From CALLVY01 sp937899855 (lineage in GTDB: Bacteria > Bacteroidota > Bacteroidia > Chitinophagales > Saprospiraceae), in the NCBI GenBank assembly GCA_039820405.1, contig JBCBQC010000094.1, forward strand, positions 1-24,829: a stretch of 24,829 nt of DNA, read 5' to 3'. Made by a program: the position numbers and the translations under genes. Under the pieces are notes generated by a model. It saw only the letters and a list, made by a program, of their open reading frames with translations. It was not told the DNA's origin and searched no databases. Of this stretch, positions 14,929 through 22,508 are shown one piece after another (within the stretch, counting starts at the first letter, position 1; every line of letters starts with the position of its first letter).

Positions 14929-16107
14929 ATGAAAAGCTATTTCGGTATCCTCGTCTGCTGTTCCTTACTGCTTTCCGGGCTGCGCGCCCAACCCGCCACT
15001 TTTGAGGTGACCACCTCCAATAGTCCTCCCGGGGCGGAAGCGGCCATTGAGTTTGCCACCAATATCTGGAGCCAGTTTTTGACCTCCGAAGTGCCCATCA
15101 AAATTCAGGTCAACTTTATTCAGTTTCCGGGTTTTTTGGGCCTGAGCTTGTCCAACGGTCGTAAAAACTTTCCCGGGGCGCCCATTGCGGATCGCTGGTA
15201 TCCCCTGAGCTTGGTCAATGCCATGTGTGGAACCCCCATCAATGATGACGACCCGGATATGGAGATTTACATGACCACCCTTACCAATTGGTATTTTGGT
15301 ACCGATGGCAATCCGGGACCAAACCAACAGGATTTTGTCAGCGTATTTTTACACGAAATTGGCCACAGCCTGGGCATGACCTCCCTGTGTAATGTGGAGG
15401 GTGGCGAAGGATCTTTTGGCGAACTCACTCCCCCCATCTTACCCACCGCCTTTGCCTTCCCCGATTTGGAAGGACTGCCCAGCATTTTTGACCACTACTT
15501 GGTTGACGCTGCCAATCGTAGCCTGGTGGATACCGATATTTACCCCAACGAATCCACCGAATTGGCGGGTGCCCTCACGGGTAATGCCTTGTTTTTCAAT
15601 GGCGATTCCGCTCGGGCGGCCAATAATGGCCAGCCCCCACGGCTCTACGCCCCCGGTGCCTTTGCCTTTGGCTCCAGCTGTACTCACCTCGACCAAAATA
15701 CCTTTCGCGGCACCGAAAATGGACTGATGACGCCATTCTCCAGCTCCGGCGAGAGCAAACAAGATCCGGGTCCCATTTTCCTAGGGATCCTACACGACCT
15801 GGGGTGGAACCGTCCCAAAACGATCAGTTCCACGCCTCCACCACCCAGCCGGCTGAGTGGACTCCGGGTCAGTCCCAATCCCCTACTGGAGGAACTGCGG
15901 ATCGACTACGAATTGGAGCGCAGCGAAGAGGTCCAACTCCTGATCCGCGATGCACACGGACGTTTGCTTTACCAAAGTCCTCCCCAGCGGCAGCCCGCCG
16001 GAGCCAATGTATTGTTCTGGACGGCGGAAGGAATGAGCAGTGGCCTCTACGTCTACCAGCTGGTGGCGGGCGACGAATTGCGCAGTGGAATGGTCGTCAA
16101 ACCCTGA
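14929..16107 (+). CDS. Secreted zincin-like metallopeptidase with T9SS sorting domain
   Basis: A 392-residue protein with a signal peptide (1 to about 20, ending LRA). The catalytic region has FLHEIGHSLGM at 140-150, a HExxHxxG zincin motif. In metzincins the next ligand is a His or Asp three residues after the Gly; here that position is Ser (S152), so the third zinc ligand must come from elsewhere or the family differs. Later GLMTPFSSSGES resembles a Met-turn, and ILHDLGW a motif often seen near the C terminus of such domains. Residues about 311-392 (LRVSPNPLLEELRI to MVVKP) are a T9SS sorting domain. The product is likely an extracellular protease. A weak -7 box (TAAATTGG) occurs at 14894. 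The CYTH gene starts 3 bp after its stop, so they share a transcript. Confidence 0.85.
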   Translation: MKSYFGILVCCSLLLSGLRAQPATFEVTTSNSPPGAEAAIEFATNIWSQFLTSEVPIKIQVNFIQFPGFLGLSLSNGRKNFPGAPIADRWYPLSLVNAMCGTPINDDDPDMEIYMTTLTNWYFGTDGNPGPNQQDFVSVFLHEIGHSLGMTSLCNVEGGEGSFGELTPPILPTAFAFPDLEGLPSIFDHYLVDAANRSLVDTDIYPNESTELAGALTGNALFFNGDSARAANNGQPPRLYAPGAFAFGSSCTHLDQNTFRGTENGLMTPFSSSGESKQDPGPIFLGILHDLGWNRPKTISSTPPPPSRLSGLRVSPNPLLEELRIDYELERSEEVQLLIRDAHGRLLYQSPPQRQPAGANVLFWTAEGMSSGLYVYQLVAGDELRSGMVVKP

Positions 16108-16110
16108 GCC

Positions 16111-16635
16111 ATGATTAATATCATTGAAATCAAGGCGCGCTGTGACCAGCAGGGAGATATTCGGGAGCAGCTCCTCCAGCGGGGTGCCGACTACCGGGGC
16201 CTGGACCATCAGGTAGATACCTATTTCCAGGTTCGGGAGGGGCGTTTGAAGCTGCGGGAAGGCAATATTGAAAACCACCTGATTCAGTACCACCGGGACG
16301 ATCAAGCGGGCCCCAAACACTCGCGGGTACGCCTGCACGCCGTCCTGCCCGGTGATCCCCTCAAGGCAATGTTGATCGATGCCCTGGGAGTGCTGGCCGT
16401 GGTGGACAAACAACGGGAAATTTATTTTATCGACAACGTCAAATTTCACCTGGATACCGTGGTCGATTTGGGTACCTTTGTGGAAATCGAAGCCATCGAC
16501 ACGCGCGGGGAGCGCAGTCGGGAAGACTTGTGGGAGCAGTGCCAGTACTACTTGAAGCTGTTTGCCATCCCCTCCGACGCCCTGGTCGCGGTTTCGTACA
16601 GCGATCTGCTCATCGCCCAGCGCACTGCGGGCTAA
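16111..16635 (+). CDS. CYTH-domain protein (class IV adenylate cyclase/CyaB-like)
   Basis: A 174-residue single-domain protein whose start MINIIEIKARC matches the N terminus of the CyaB-type CYTH family. Further family elements are VDTYFQVREGRLKLRE, the basic IQYHRDDQ segment, VDKQREIYFIDNVKFHLD and GTFVEIEA. CYTH proteins bind triphosphate groups and a divalent metal in an acidic and basic tunnel; members include adenylate cyclases, thiamine triphosphatases and inorganic triphosphatases. The first Glu of the ExExK signature is Ile here, as in several CyaB-like proteins. The substrate cannot be decided from sequence alone. It follows the zincin gene by 3 bp and precedes the helicase by 27 bp. 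Confidence 0.85.
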   Translation: MINIIEIKARCDQQGDIREQLLQRGADYRGLDHQVDTYFQVREGRLKLREGNIENHLIQYHRDDQAGPKHSRVRLHAVLPGDPLKAMLIDALGVLAVVDKQREIYFIDNVKFHLDTVVDLGTFVEIEAIDTRGERSREDLWEQCQYYLKLFAIPSDALVAVSYSDLLIAQRTAG

Positions 16636-16662
16636 CTATTTTTTGTTCGGGAAATACCACCA

Positions 16663-17907
16663 ATGAAATTTGAGGATTATCACATCGAGCTGGAGATCAA
16701 AAAAAACCTGGCCAAGCTGGGTTTTAAACGTCCCACCGACATCCAGTACAAGGCCATTCCTTCCATTCTTAAAGGCGAAGACGTGCTGGCCATCGCCCAG
16801 ACGGGCACGGGGAAAACGGCCGCTTTTGCCATTCCCATCATCAATTTGCTCCACCGCCGCAAACAGCGCGGCCGACCGGACGGGATCAAATGCGTGGTAC
16901 TCGTACCTACTCACGAACTGGCCCAGCAAGTGGAGGAAGTCTTTCGAAAAATGGCTCGCCATACCCGGGTCAAGACCTTTGCCTTAATGGGCGGAGTTGA
17001 TCAAAGCCCCCAAATCGAGCAACTCAACAAGGGCTTTGATCTGCTCGTCGCCACCCCGGGCCGACTCTTTGATCTGCGCAGCCAGGGCCATCTCCACCTG
17101 CACCGCGTCGAAATACTGGTGCTCGACGAGGCGGACCACATGCTCGACCTGGGCTTTATCAAGGACATCCGCGACCTGCTGCGTCACCTGCCGCAACGTC
17201 GCCAAACCCTCTTCTTTTCTGCTACCATCGACAATAAGATCAAACGCTTGGCCTACTCCCTGGTCCAAAACGCCATCCGCATCCAGGTCTCTCCCAAGGA
17301 TCCCGTAGCCCGCAACATCGACCACTCGGTCGTCTTTATCGAAATGGATGACAAACGCTTTTTCCTAGAACGGGTGGTGCGCGAAAACCCGGAGAGCAAA
17401 ATTTTGGTCTTCGTGCGCACCAAAGTTCGCGCCGAGCGGGTCGCTAAGGCCATGGGGCGGGTAAAGATCGACTGCCTGACGATTCACGGGGACAAGGAGC
17501 AAGCCGACCGTTTTGCCGTGATGGAGGCCTTCCGTGGGGCCGGTACCAAACTCCTGATCGCCACCGACGTCAGCGCCCGCGGCATCGATATTCCGGAGGT
17601 GGATTACGTAGTCAATTACGATTTGCCCGAGCAAGCCGAAAACTACGTCCACCGGGTGGGCCGTACCGGCCGGGGCGAACGCCGCGGAACGGCCGTTTCC
17701 TTTTGTAGCCAGGGCGAACGGGAACTGCTGACGGCCATCGAAGCTTACTTGGGTAAGGCCGTTACCGTCCTGGACGTCTCCCGCGAGGACTACCAGGAGA
17801 CGCTGGATTTTTCGGCTAGCCAACTCGATGAGCACAATACGGACTGGAAGCGTTTGATCCGCGAGGCGGAGGCCAGTAAGAAGAAACGCCGTAAAAAACG
17901 AAAGTAG
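16663..17907 (+). CDS. DEAD-box RNA helicase (RhlE-like)
   Basis: A 414-residue ATP-dependent RNA helicase with all motifs in order: Q motif GFKRPTDIQ with Q28, motif I AQTGTGKT (45-52), PTHELAQQ, TPGR (131-134), motif II DEAD (155-158), motif III SAT (186-188), then in the second RecA domain VFVRTK, RGIDIP and HRVGRTGRGER. The C terminus ends in a lysine/arginine-rich tail (KKKRRKKRK) that should bind RNA. The shape fits RhlE-group helicases, which help ribosome assembly and RNA turnover. It lies 27 bp after the CYTH gene and is probably the last gene of that operon. It is convergent with the DinB-like gene, 61 bp away. Confidence 0.93.
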   Translation: MKFEDYHIELEIKKNLAKLGFKRPTDIQYKAIPSILKGEDVLAIAQTGTGKTAAFAIPIINLLHRRKQRGRPDGIKCVVLVPTHELAQQVEEVFRKMARHTRVKTFALMGGVDQSPQIEQLNKGFDLLVATPGRLFDLRSQGHLHLHRVEILVLDEADHMLDLGFIKDIRDLLRHLPQRRQTLFFSATIDNKIKRLAYSLVQNAIRIQVSPKDPVARNIDHSVVFIEMDDKRFFLERVVRENPESKILVFVRTKVRAERVAKAMGRVKIDCLTIHGDKEQADRFAVMEAFRGAGTKLLIATDVSARGIDIPEVDYVVNYDLPEQAENYVHRVGRTGRGERRGTAVSFCSQGERELLTAIEAYLGKAVTVLDVSREDYQETLDFSASQLDEHNTDWKRLIREAEASKKKRRKKRK

Positions 17908-17968
17908 CGCTGCTCCGGTTGGAGGGTGACGTAGGAGGCGAGTAAATTTTGGGATCCGGGCGAACAAG

Positions 17969-18517
17969 TCAAACCGGGGGGCGGACCGGGCGGCGACCCA
18001 GGTAGCGGGTCCGCACCAAATTCAGGTGGTGGACTTCGTGGCCGGCCAGGTGGTAACCCAGGGCCGCCACCGTAGCGCGGTGGCCACTGGCGACGCCCGA
18101 GCGGGCCAGGGCTGCGGCGGAAAAGCTGGCGAAAAGGGCGATGGTAGACTGTCGTACCGCGGCGTATTCGGCCATGATGTTTTCGAGAGGGCGTTCGGCA
18201 GCTGCGGCGTAAGCTACGTAGCGGTCCGGGTCGAAGCCGGGGAGCTCGGCTGGTTCTTGCCGGGCAAAGCACAGGGCCCGGTAGGCGTAGATGCGCTCGT
18301 CGTCAACGAGGTGGACCAGGGTTTCGCGGATCGACCACTTGCCCGGCGCGTAGCGCAATTCCAGTTGGTCGGGATAGAGGGTGCGGACCAGCCGGCGCAC
18401 CTTGCGGAAGTTGTGACGCAGGTGTTGGAGCAACTGTCCATCGCGCGGAATCCAACGCAGGTAGGCCCCGGCGTATTCGGGGTAATCTCCTACTTGGGGT
18501 GGGGGAATGAGGGTCAT
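17969..18517 (-). CDS. DinB-like (DinB_2/YfiT) superfamily protein
   Basis: A 182-residue four-helix-bundle protein. WSIRETLVHLVDDERIYAYR and the C-terminal GYHLAGHEVHHL supply the three histidines that bind a divalent metal in this superfamily. Members include thiol-dependent transferases such as bacillithiol or mycothiol S-transferases and many enzymes of unknown substrate. The start is 25 bp after the stop of the gingipain-fold T9SS gene in the same direction, so they may be co-transcribed, though a functional link is not evident. Confidence 0.85.
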   Translation of the reverse strand: MTLIPPPQVGDYPEYAGAYLRWIPRDGQLLQHLRHNFRKVRRLVRTLYPDQLELRYAPGKWSIRETLVHLVDDERIYAYRALCFARQEPAELPGFDPDRYVAYAAAAERPLENIMAEYAAVRQSTIALFASFSAAALARSGVASGHRATVAALGYHLAGHEVHHLNLVRTRYLGRRPVRPPV

Positions 18518-18542
18518 GGTTGTCGCTTCGGGGCTTGAAATA

Positions 18543-20741
18543 TTAAGGTTGTAACAGGAGGGGGCCTTGGAAGATAATTTGGTCCCGGGCGTCGAGGACC
18601 CGTACCCAGTACATCCCGGCGGGGTAGTCCGCTACCGAGCTGACCCCATTAGCGACCTGGAGTTCCCGCAGTTGGCGTCCCTGACCATCCCACAATTGAA
18701 CCCGGTCCGCCGCCGTCCAACCCTCTACGGATAAGTAATCCGTCGCCGGGTTCGGAACCAGCCGGATGTTTCTTTCCCCAATCACCTCCCCCGTACTCGT
18801 CACGAATACCTCCACCAGCTGCTCCGTGCTGTCGGTCCCACACTGATTGCCAGCCACCAACTGCACGGGATAAATACCCCCACTGCCGTATTGGTTGCTG
18901 GGGTTCTCTTCCATGCTGGTGTTGCCATTGCCAAAATCCCAGGCGTAGGTTTCGGCATTGACCGATTCGTTGGTAAAGTCTACCCGCTCGCCGTTGGTGA
19001 GGAAGGAAAAGGCGGCTTCGCTAAAGTGATCTTCCGTCACCGTCCACTGGCCCCGCAGTCCCGGACTCCAATTGTAGAAGGAGCCACTGGCCGTGGTGGT
19101 CAGCTGAATCGCCCGAACCATAAATTCCGTGTCCTCCCCCAGGGGGCGGCAGGGATAGGCAAACTGGGGTGTGGTCAGTGGAAGCTCCGTCAGACGGGTA
19201 AAGGTGTCCAGGCTACTGGGGCGCGCAAAAACGTGGTAGCCCGCTACCGCCTCGCTGGGGGGCGTCCACTGGAGTTCTACGGCTCGTTCGCTCTCACTGA
19301 TCAGCAGTTGCTGTGGTGCTGGCGTCACGTACATGCGGAGGGTCGGATCGCCCATTAGCGCAATGTGAATCTGCCGGTTGCCAAATCCTGCATCGTGGAT
19401 GTTGTTGGGATTGTTCATGGCCATTTTGGCGGCGTAACCGATGGGTAGGCCCATGGCCATGAAGTACATGGGCCAATTGGGGCGAGCGGCCCAGGCATTG
19501 GTGAGCACGGTGCCGCTGGCGAGGGCGGAGCGCAGGTAATTGCGATTTTGGTTGTCCCAGTCGCCGAAATAGCTGCCAAAGTGCATGGTAAATACCGATT
19601 GGATCGAGTCGCGCGCCAGGGAGTTGGCATTGCTGATGCCACCGGCGCCGTTGTGGCTGCCACCGCCACAGGCGTAGGTCCACAGGTAACTTTCGGTTTT
19701 GAGGCGGTCGTAATCGCGGTAGAACACCGAATCGGGGCCAAACATGGTGGCAAAATTGCGCAGGCCATTTTGTCCAAAGCCCTCCTGAAAATTGGCGAAA
19801 TTATTTTCGATTAACCCTCGGTAGGAGGGCGTAAAGGCTTTGGTTCGAAAGGCGTGGTTTTTGGCGAAGTAGCGCTCCAGCAGTTCCAATTCGCTTTCGC
19901 TAAAGGCCGTCAGATTGGCAAAATCCAGCCGTCCCACCTGGAGCTCCGCGTAGCGGTCCGCATCGCCCGCATTGTCGAAGGGGATGCTGCTTTGGTCAAA
20001 TTTTCCGTCCTTGGGGACGTTGCGATTGCGTTCGTTGCTGGCCGAGCTGTTGTCGACACTACCGTCGGTCCATACGCCGTCCATATCGGCGTAGTAGGTA
20101 TCAGCGGGCCAGGCCCCCTGGTGGTCGTTGTGACCGTCGGGAAAGATTTGTCCCGAATAGGGTACGGGTACGCGGCCGATGAGTACGAGGGCTTCCGTAC
20201 GGCTGGGGTCTTCCAGGTAGCGGCTCCGGATCCGGTTTTTGACCTCCGTGACCTCATCGTTGCGACTGACCAGGACCAACTTGCTCTGCCAGCCCTCCTG
20301 GAGTACGTCCGCGAGGTATTGCTGAAGGAGGGGATGATCGGTTGGTAGCAGGGTAGTATCGAGGGCGACGAGGAGGATGCCGGATTGATCGGGCAATTCG
20401 ACTTCGATGCCCGATACGAGGTAGCCGTAGCCCGTTCCTTGGCCGGTGCTGCGCAGTACTCGGTAGTGGTAGCACTCGCCCGGGATCACCTCCGCATCCG
20501 TCCAGGATACGGCATTGGCATCGAGGGTAGCAATGGGTGCCCCAAAGTTGTCTTCCGTCAGTTTTTTGCGGTAGACTTGGTAGCTGTTGGCCTCCGCCCA
20601 GGGATACCACTGGAGTTCGATCTGGGGAGGACTGCTTTGCAATTGGGCGTGTAACTGGACCGTTTTGATGGAATCGGGTCTTTGAGCCCAACCGACTTGG
20701 AATAGGAGCAGGCAGCCGAGAGAAAGTAAAACTGTTCGCAT
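18543..20741 (-). CDS. Gingipain-fold (C25-like) T9SS-secreted protein with PKD domain
   Basis: A 732-residue protein. After a signal peptide (1-20) comes an Fn3-like domain (about 27-117), then a region of about 350 residues resembling peptidase family C25: ILLVALDTTLL, EALVLIGRVPVPYSG, ELQVGRLDF (266-274), YACGGGSHNG (357-365) and ALMGDPTLRMYV (461-472). The His that would act in catalysis can be H363, but the segment where gingipains carry the catalytic Cys reads FTMHFGSYFGDWD (384-396), without cysteine. It may thus be a non-catalytic relative, or use another residue. A second Fn3-like stretch, a PKD domain (about 576-645, AYAWDFGNGNTS-like) and a T9SS tail (about 655-732) follow. It probably acts at the cell surface. 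Confidence 0.82.
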   Translation of the reverse strand: MRTVLLSLGCLLLFQVGWAQRPDSIKTVQLHAQLQSSPPQIELQWYPWAEANSYQVYRKKLTEDNFGAPIATLDANAVSWTDAEVIPGECYHYRVLRSTGQGTGYGYLVSGIEVELPDQSGILLVALDTTLLPTDHPLLQQYLADVLQEGWQSKLVLVSRNDEVTEVKNRIRSRYLEDPSRTEALVLIGRVPVPYSGQIFPDGHNDHQGAWPADTYYADMDGVWTDGSVDNSSASNERNRNVPKDGKFDQSSIPFDNAGDADRYAELQVGRLDFANLTAFSESELELLERYFAKNHAFRTKAFTPSYRGLIENNFANFQEGFGQNGLRNFATMFGPDSVFYRDYDRLKTESYLWTYACGGGSHNGAGGISNANSLARDSIQSVFTMHFGSYFGDWDNQNRNYLRSALASGTVLTNAWAARPNWPMYFMAMGLPIGYAAKMAMNNPNNIHDAGFGNRQIHIALMGDPTLRMYVTPAPQQLLISESERAVELQWTPPSEAVAGYHVFARPSSLDTFTRLTELPLTTPQFAYPCRPLGEDTEFMVRAIQLTTTASGSFYNWSPGLRGQWTVTEDHFSEAAFSFLTNGERVDFTNESVNAETYAWDFGNGNTSMEENPSNQYGSGGIYPVQLVAGNQCGTDSTEQLVEVFVTSTGEVIGERNIRLVPNPATDYLSVEGWTAADRVQLWDGQGRQLRELQVANGVSSVADYPAGMYWVRVLDARDQIIFQGPLLLQP

Positions 20742-20781
20742 CGCTTGTATTTTAGGCCAGGAAGATAAGAAGAATTCCGCA

Positions 20782-20818
20782 ACAAAACAGCCGCCACCCC
20801 GATCGGGGTAGCGGCTGT
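20782..20818 (-). terminator. Strong terminator of the SRPBCC gene
   Basis: A long two-part hairpin: acagccgc/gcggctgt (20787-20794 with 20811-20818) plus the inner stem acccc/ggggt around gatc, followed on the minus strand by TTTGTT. It lies 27 bp past the stop codon of the gene at 20845 and about 45 bp before the start of the next minus-strand gene. Confidence 0.75.
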
Positions 20819-20844
20819 GGTTAAACTTGATCGCCAGAACGGCC

Positions 20845-21432
20845 CTAATTGGCGGCGTACAGTTTGCGGATGGTTTTAAAATTTTTCTTGGTCACCTGTT
20901 CTCCGGTGCTGATGTAGTGCTCAATGGCGACGGCGTAGTCATCGATCAACTGTCGGAACTGCCCCTTCATCATTGCCCCCATCAAGGCCGGTTTGGTACG
21001 GTACTGCATGTCGAAGATAAAGCGCGAGGTATTAGCATCAATGCGCTCGACGCGGTAGACGGCCTGGGTGTAATCGGGGTTGACGGGAAAACGGCCCGCT
21101 TGGTACACCTTATTGACGAAGGTCATTTCACGGGGATTGTAATTGGTCATTTTTTCCTTGAGGAACTGACTGCCTTTTTCGTTGAAGTAGCAGACCCGCT
21201 CGGCCCCCTCTCCGGCTTGGAGCGTACCACTGACGTAGTCTGAGGCGATGATTTTGGGATGCGAATTGGCAATGGCGCCATAATCTTCACCCACTACCGC
21301 CCAGACCTTTTCCGCCGGGTGGGGAATGACTTTTTCGACCCTAAACGTGATCACTTTTTTCTGCGCCTGAACCGTCTGCCCCAGGCACAAAGCCAGCGAC
21401 AGTAGACCAATGATTTTTGCGAAACTTTGCAT
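20845..21432 (-). CDS. Secreted SRPBCC (START-like) family protein
   Basis: I chose ATG 21432, giving 195 residues, because it begins a signal peptide (MQSFAKIIGLLSLALCLGQTVQA) and follows a good promoter; the longer frame to 21513 would add a non-signal leader running into the repeat. The mature part looks like the SRPBCC fold: RVEKVIPHPAEKVWAVVGEDYGAIANSHP at the start (about 31-59), a central beta region and a long C-terminal helix (MMKGQFRQLIDDYAVAIEHYI). Such proteins hold hydrophobic ligands in a deep pocket; the ligand is unknown. Export of an SRPBCC protein is less common than a cytoplasmic one. It lies downstream of the AraC gene, has its own promoter and a strong terminator. Confidence 0.8.
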   Translation of the reverse strand: MQSFAKIIGLLSLALCLGQTVQAQKKVITFRVEKVIPHPAEKVWAVVGEDYGAIANSHPKIIASDYVSGTLQAGEGAERVCYFNEKGSQFLKEKMTNYNPREMTFVNKVYQAGRFPVNPDYTQAVYRVERIDANTSRFIFDMQYRTKPALMGAMMKGQFRQLIDDYAVAIEHYISTGEQVTKKNFKTIRKLYAAN

Positions 21433-21466
21433 GATGGTGAGATTTGGTTTAAAAAATAATACCTCA

Positions 21467-21474
21467 CAAAGGTA
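21467..21474 (-). promoter_or_regulatory. -7 element TACCTTTG of the SRPBCC gene
   Basis: The minus strand reads CCCCTACCTTTGTGAGG, a perfect TAnnTTTG in its commonest form, 35 bp before the start codon at 21432. A -33 element is not obvious at normal spacing. The 9-bp tandem repeat starts about 40 bp upstream of this box, so the repeat's copy number changes which DNA lies upstream of the promoter. Confidence 0.6.
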
Positions 21475-21513
21475 GGGGCAAAGTGGCCTCGGCCCTTTCC
21501 ACATTTGGTCCAA

Positions 21514-22434
21514 CTATTGGTTCTTTTGGTTCTTTTGGTTCTTTTGGTTCTTTTGGTTCTTTTGGTTCTTTTGGTTCTTTTGGTTCTTTTGGTTCTTTTG
21601 GCGGTACTGGGAGGGGCGGAGTCCGTAGGCTTGTTGGAAGGACTTGGAGAAGTGGGAGAGCTCCTTAAATCCACATTCAAAAGCGATGTTACCAATCCGT
21701 AGGGAGGTGCCTCGCAACAACTCGGCCGCTCGGGCGAGCTTCCGCTGTTTGAAAAACTTGGCCGGACTGGTCTGGTAAACCCGTTCAAATTCGCGTTTGA
21801 AGGAGGACAAGCTGAGCTGGGTCAGTAGGGCCAACTGTTCATTGTTGAGATTGGAAAAAATATGGCCTTCGACAATTTGCTTGAAGGAGTATTCCTGGGG
21901 GCTAAACAGGCTGACGAAGAGGCGCTGGATGTTGTCCGCATTTTTGGTCTTGACCAAGAGGAGAATTAGTTCTTTGAGTTTGAGTTGTAGGAGTTCGTCG
22001 CTGACCAGGGCGGGATTTTCGAAGTAAAATTGTAAGCTTTTGATGTAATTGGAGAGCAGGGCATCGGCCTTGATTTTCTGGATTTGTGGAGGGCGGGGTT
22101 GGGGCGACGGAGCGCTTAGAAAAGTGGGCAGTTCCGTCGCGTAGATCTTGCGTAGGACCTTGGGGTGAAAATGCACGGCGATGACTTCGCAATTGTCGCC
22201 CGGCCCATTTTCCAGAAAATGATTGAGGTAGTTGCCACATTTCATAACCAGGGCCTCCGCTCCACTCACCGGGTGGCTTTCCGTAGCCGAAAAGATGCGA
22301 CCGCGCCCCCGGACGGGATAAAAGAAACAGGCCTCATCCGACATCATTCCCGGCGTAAGGAAGGGCGCCCGCAGGACGATTTTTTCCAGTAAGAGCCGGT
22401 CGTACAGGTTAAAACATTGGTGGGACTGAATCAT
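21514..22434 (-). CDS. AraC-family transcriptional regulator with repetitive KNQ tail
   Basis: A 306-residue regulator. The N-terminal part (about 1-140) resembles the ExsA-type sensing domain. The C-terminal part has two helix-turn-helix motifs (NEQLALLTQLSLSSFKREFE and IGNIAFECGFKELSHFSKSF) ending in the usual YGLRPSQYR. Directly after this conserved end come nine Lys-Asn-Gln triplets and a stop. The tail is encoded by a 9-bp tandem repeat and is not part of the family; it is polar and basic and might touch DNA or be neutral. The gene has its own promoter-like region at 22457-22484 with repeated GGCTC boxes, and it precedes the SRPBCC gene, its most plausible target. Confidence 0.9.
   Translation of the reverse strand: MIQSHQCFNLYDRLLLEKIVLRAPFLTPGMMSDEACFFYPVRGRGRIFSATESHPVSGAEALVMKCGNYLNHFLENGPGDNCEVIAVHFHPKVLRKIYATELPTFLSAPSPQPRPPQIQKIKADALLSNYIKSLQFYFENPALVSDELLQLKLKELILLLVKTKNADNIQRLFVSLFSPQEYSFKQIVEGHIFSNLNNEQLALLTQLSLSSFKREFERVYQTSPAKFFKQRKLARAAELLRGTSLRIGNIAFECGFKELSHFSKSFQQAYGLRPSQYRQKNQKNQKNQKNQKNQKNQKNQKNQKNQ
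21517..21601 (-). repeat. 9-bp tandem repeat, nine copies, in the 3' end of the AraC gene
   Basis: On the plus strand the unit ttggttctt occurs nine times without a mismatch (21517-21597), plus a partial ttgg to 21601. It encodes the Lys-Asn-Gln tail of the AraC regulator on the minus strand. As the unit is a multiple of three, gain or loss of copies keeps the frame. All six frames stay open across it, which explains several spurious frames such as Gly-Ser-Phe repeats on the plus strand. Confidence 0.95.
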
Positions 22435-22456
22435 GTCTCAAAGTAGGGCAACTCCC

Positions 22457-22484
22457 CAAAAATACCTAGTCCATTTGGCTCAAA
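22457..22484 (-). promoter_or_regulatory. Candidate promoter of the AraC gene
   Basis: The minus strand has TATTTTTG (22457-22464), an exact TAnnTTTG, with TTTG (22481-22484) 16 bp upstream as a possible -33 element. The -7 box is 22 bp before the start codon. The spacing is at the short end for this phylum, so the -33 call is weaker. Confidence 0.45.
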
Positions 22485-22504
22485 GATTGGCTCCAATGGC
22501 TCAA
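22475..22504. repeat. Three GGCTC-containing repeats before the AraC gene
   Basis: ttggctcaa (22475-22483), ttggctcca (22487-22495) and atggctcaa (22496-22504) are three near-identical boxes whose GGCTC cores start at 22477, 22489 and 22498. The middle one also forms the inverted repeat attgg-ct-ccaat (22486-22497). They overlap and flank the possible -33 element, so they could be regulator binding sites, perhaps for autoregulation. Confidence 0.4.
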
Positions 22505-22508
22505 GCAC

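Noticed and set aside
21483..21702. Plus-strand frames with Gly-Ser-Phe or Val-Leu-Leu repeats across the 9-bp array
   Set aside because: Any 9-bp repeat without a stop is open in several frames. The minus-strand AraC gene explains the locus.
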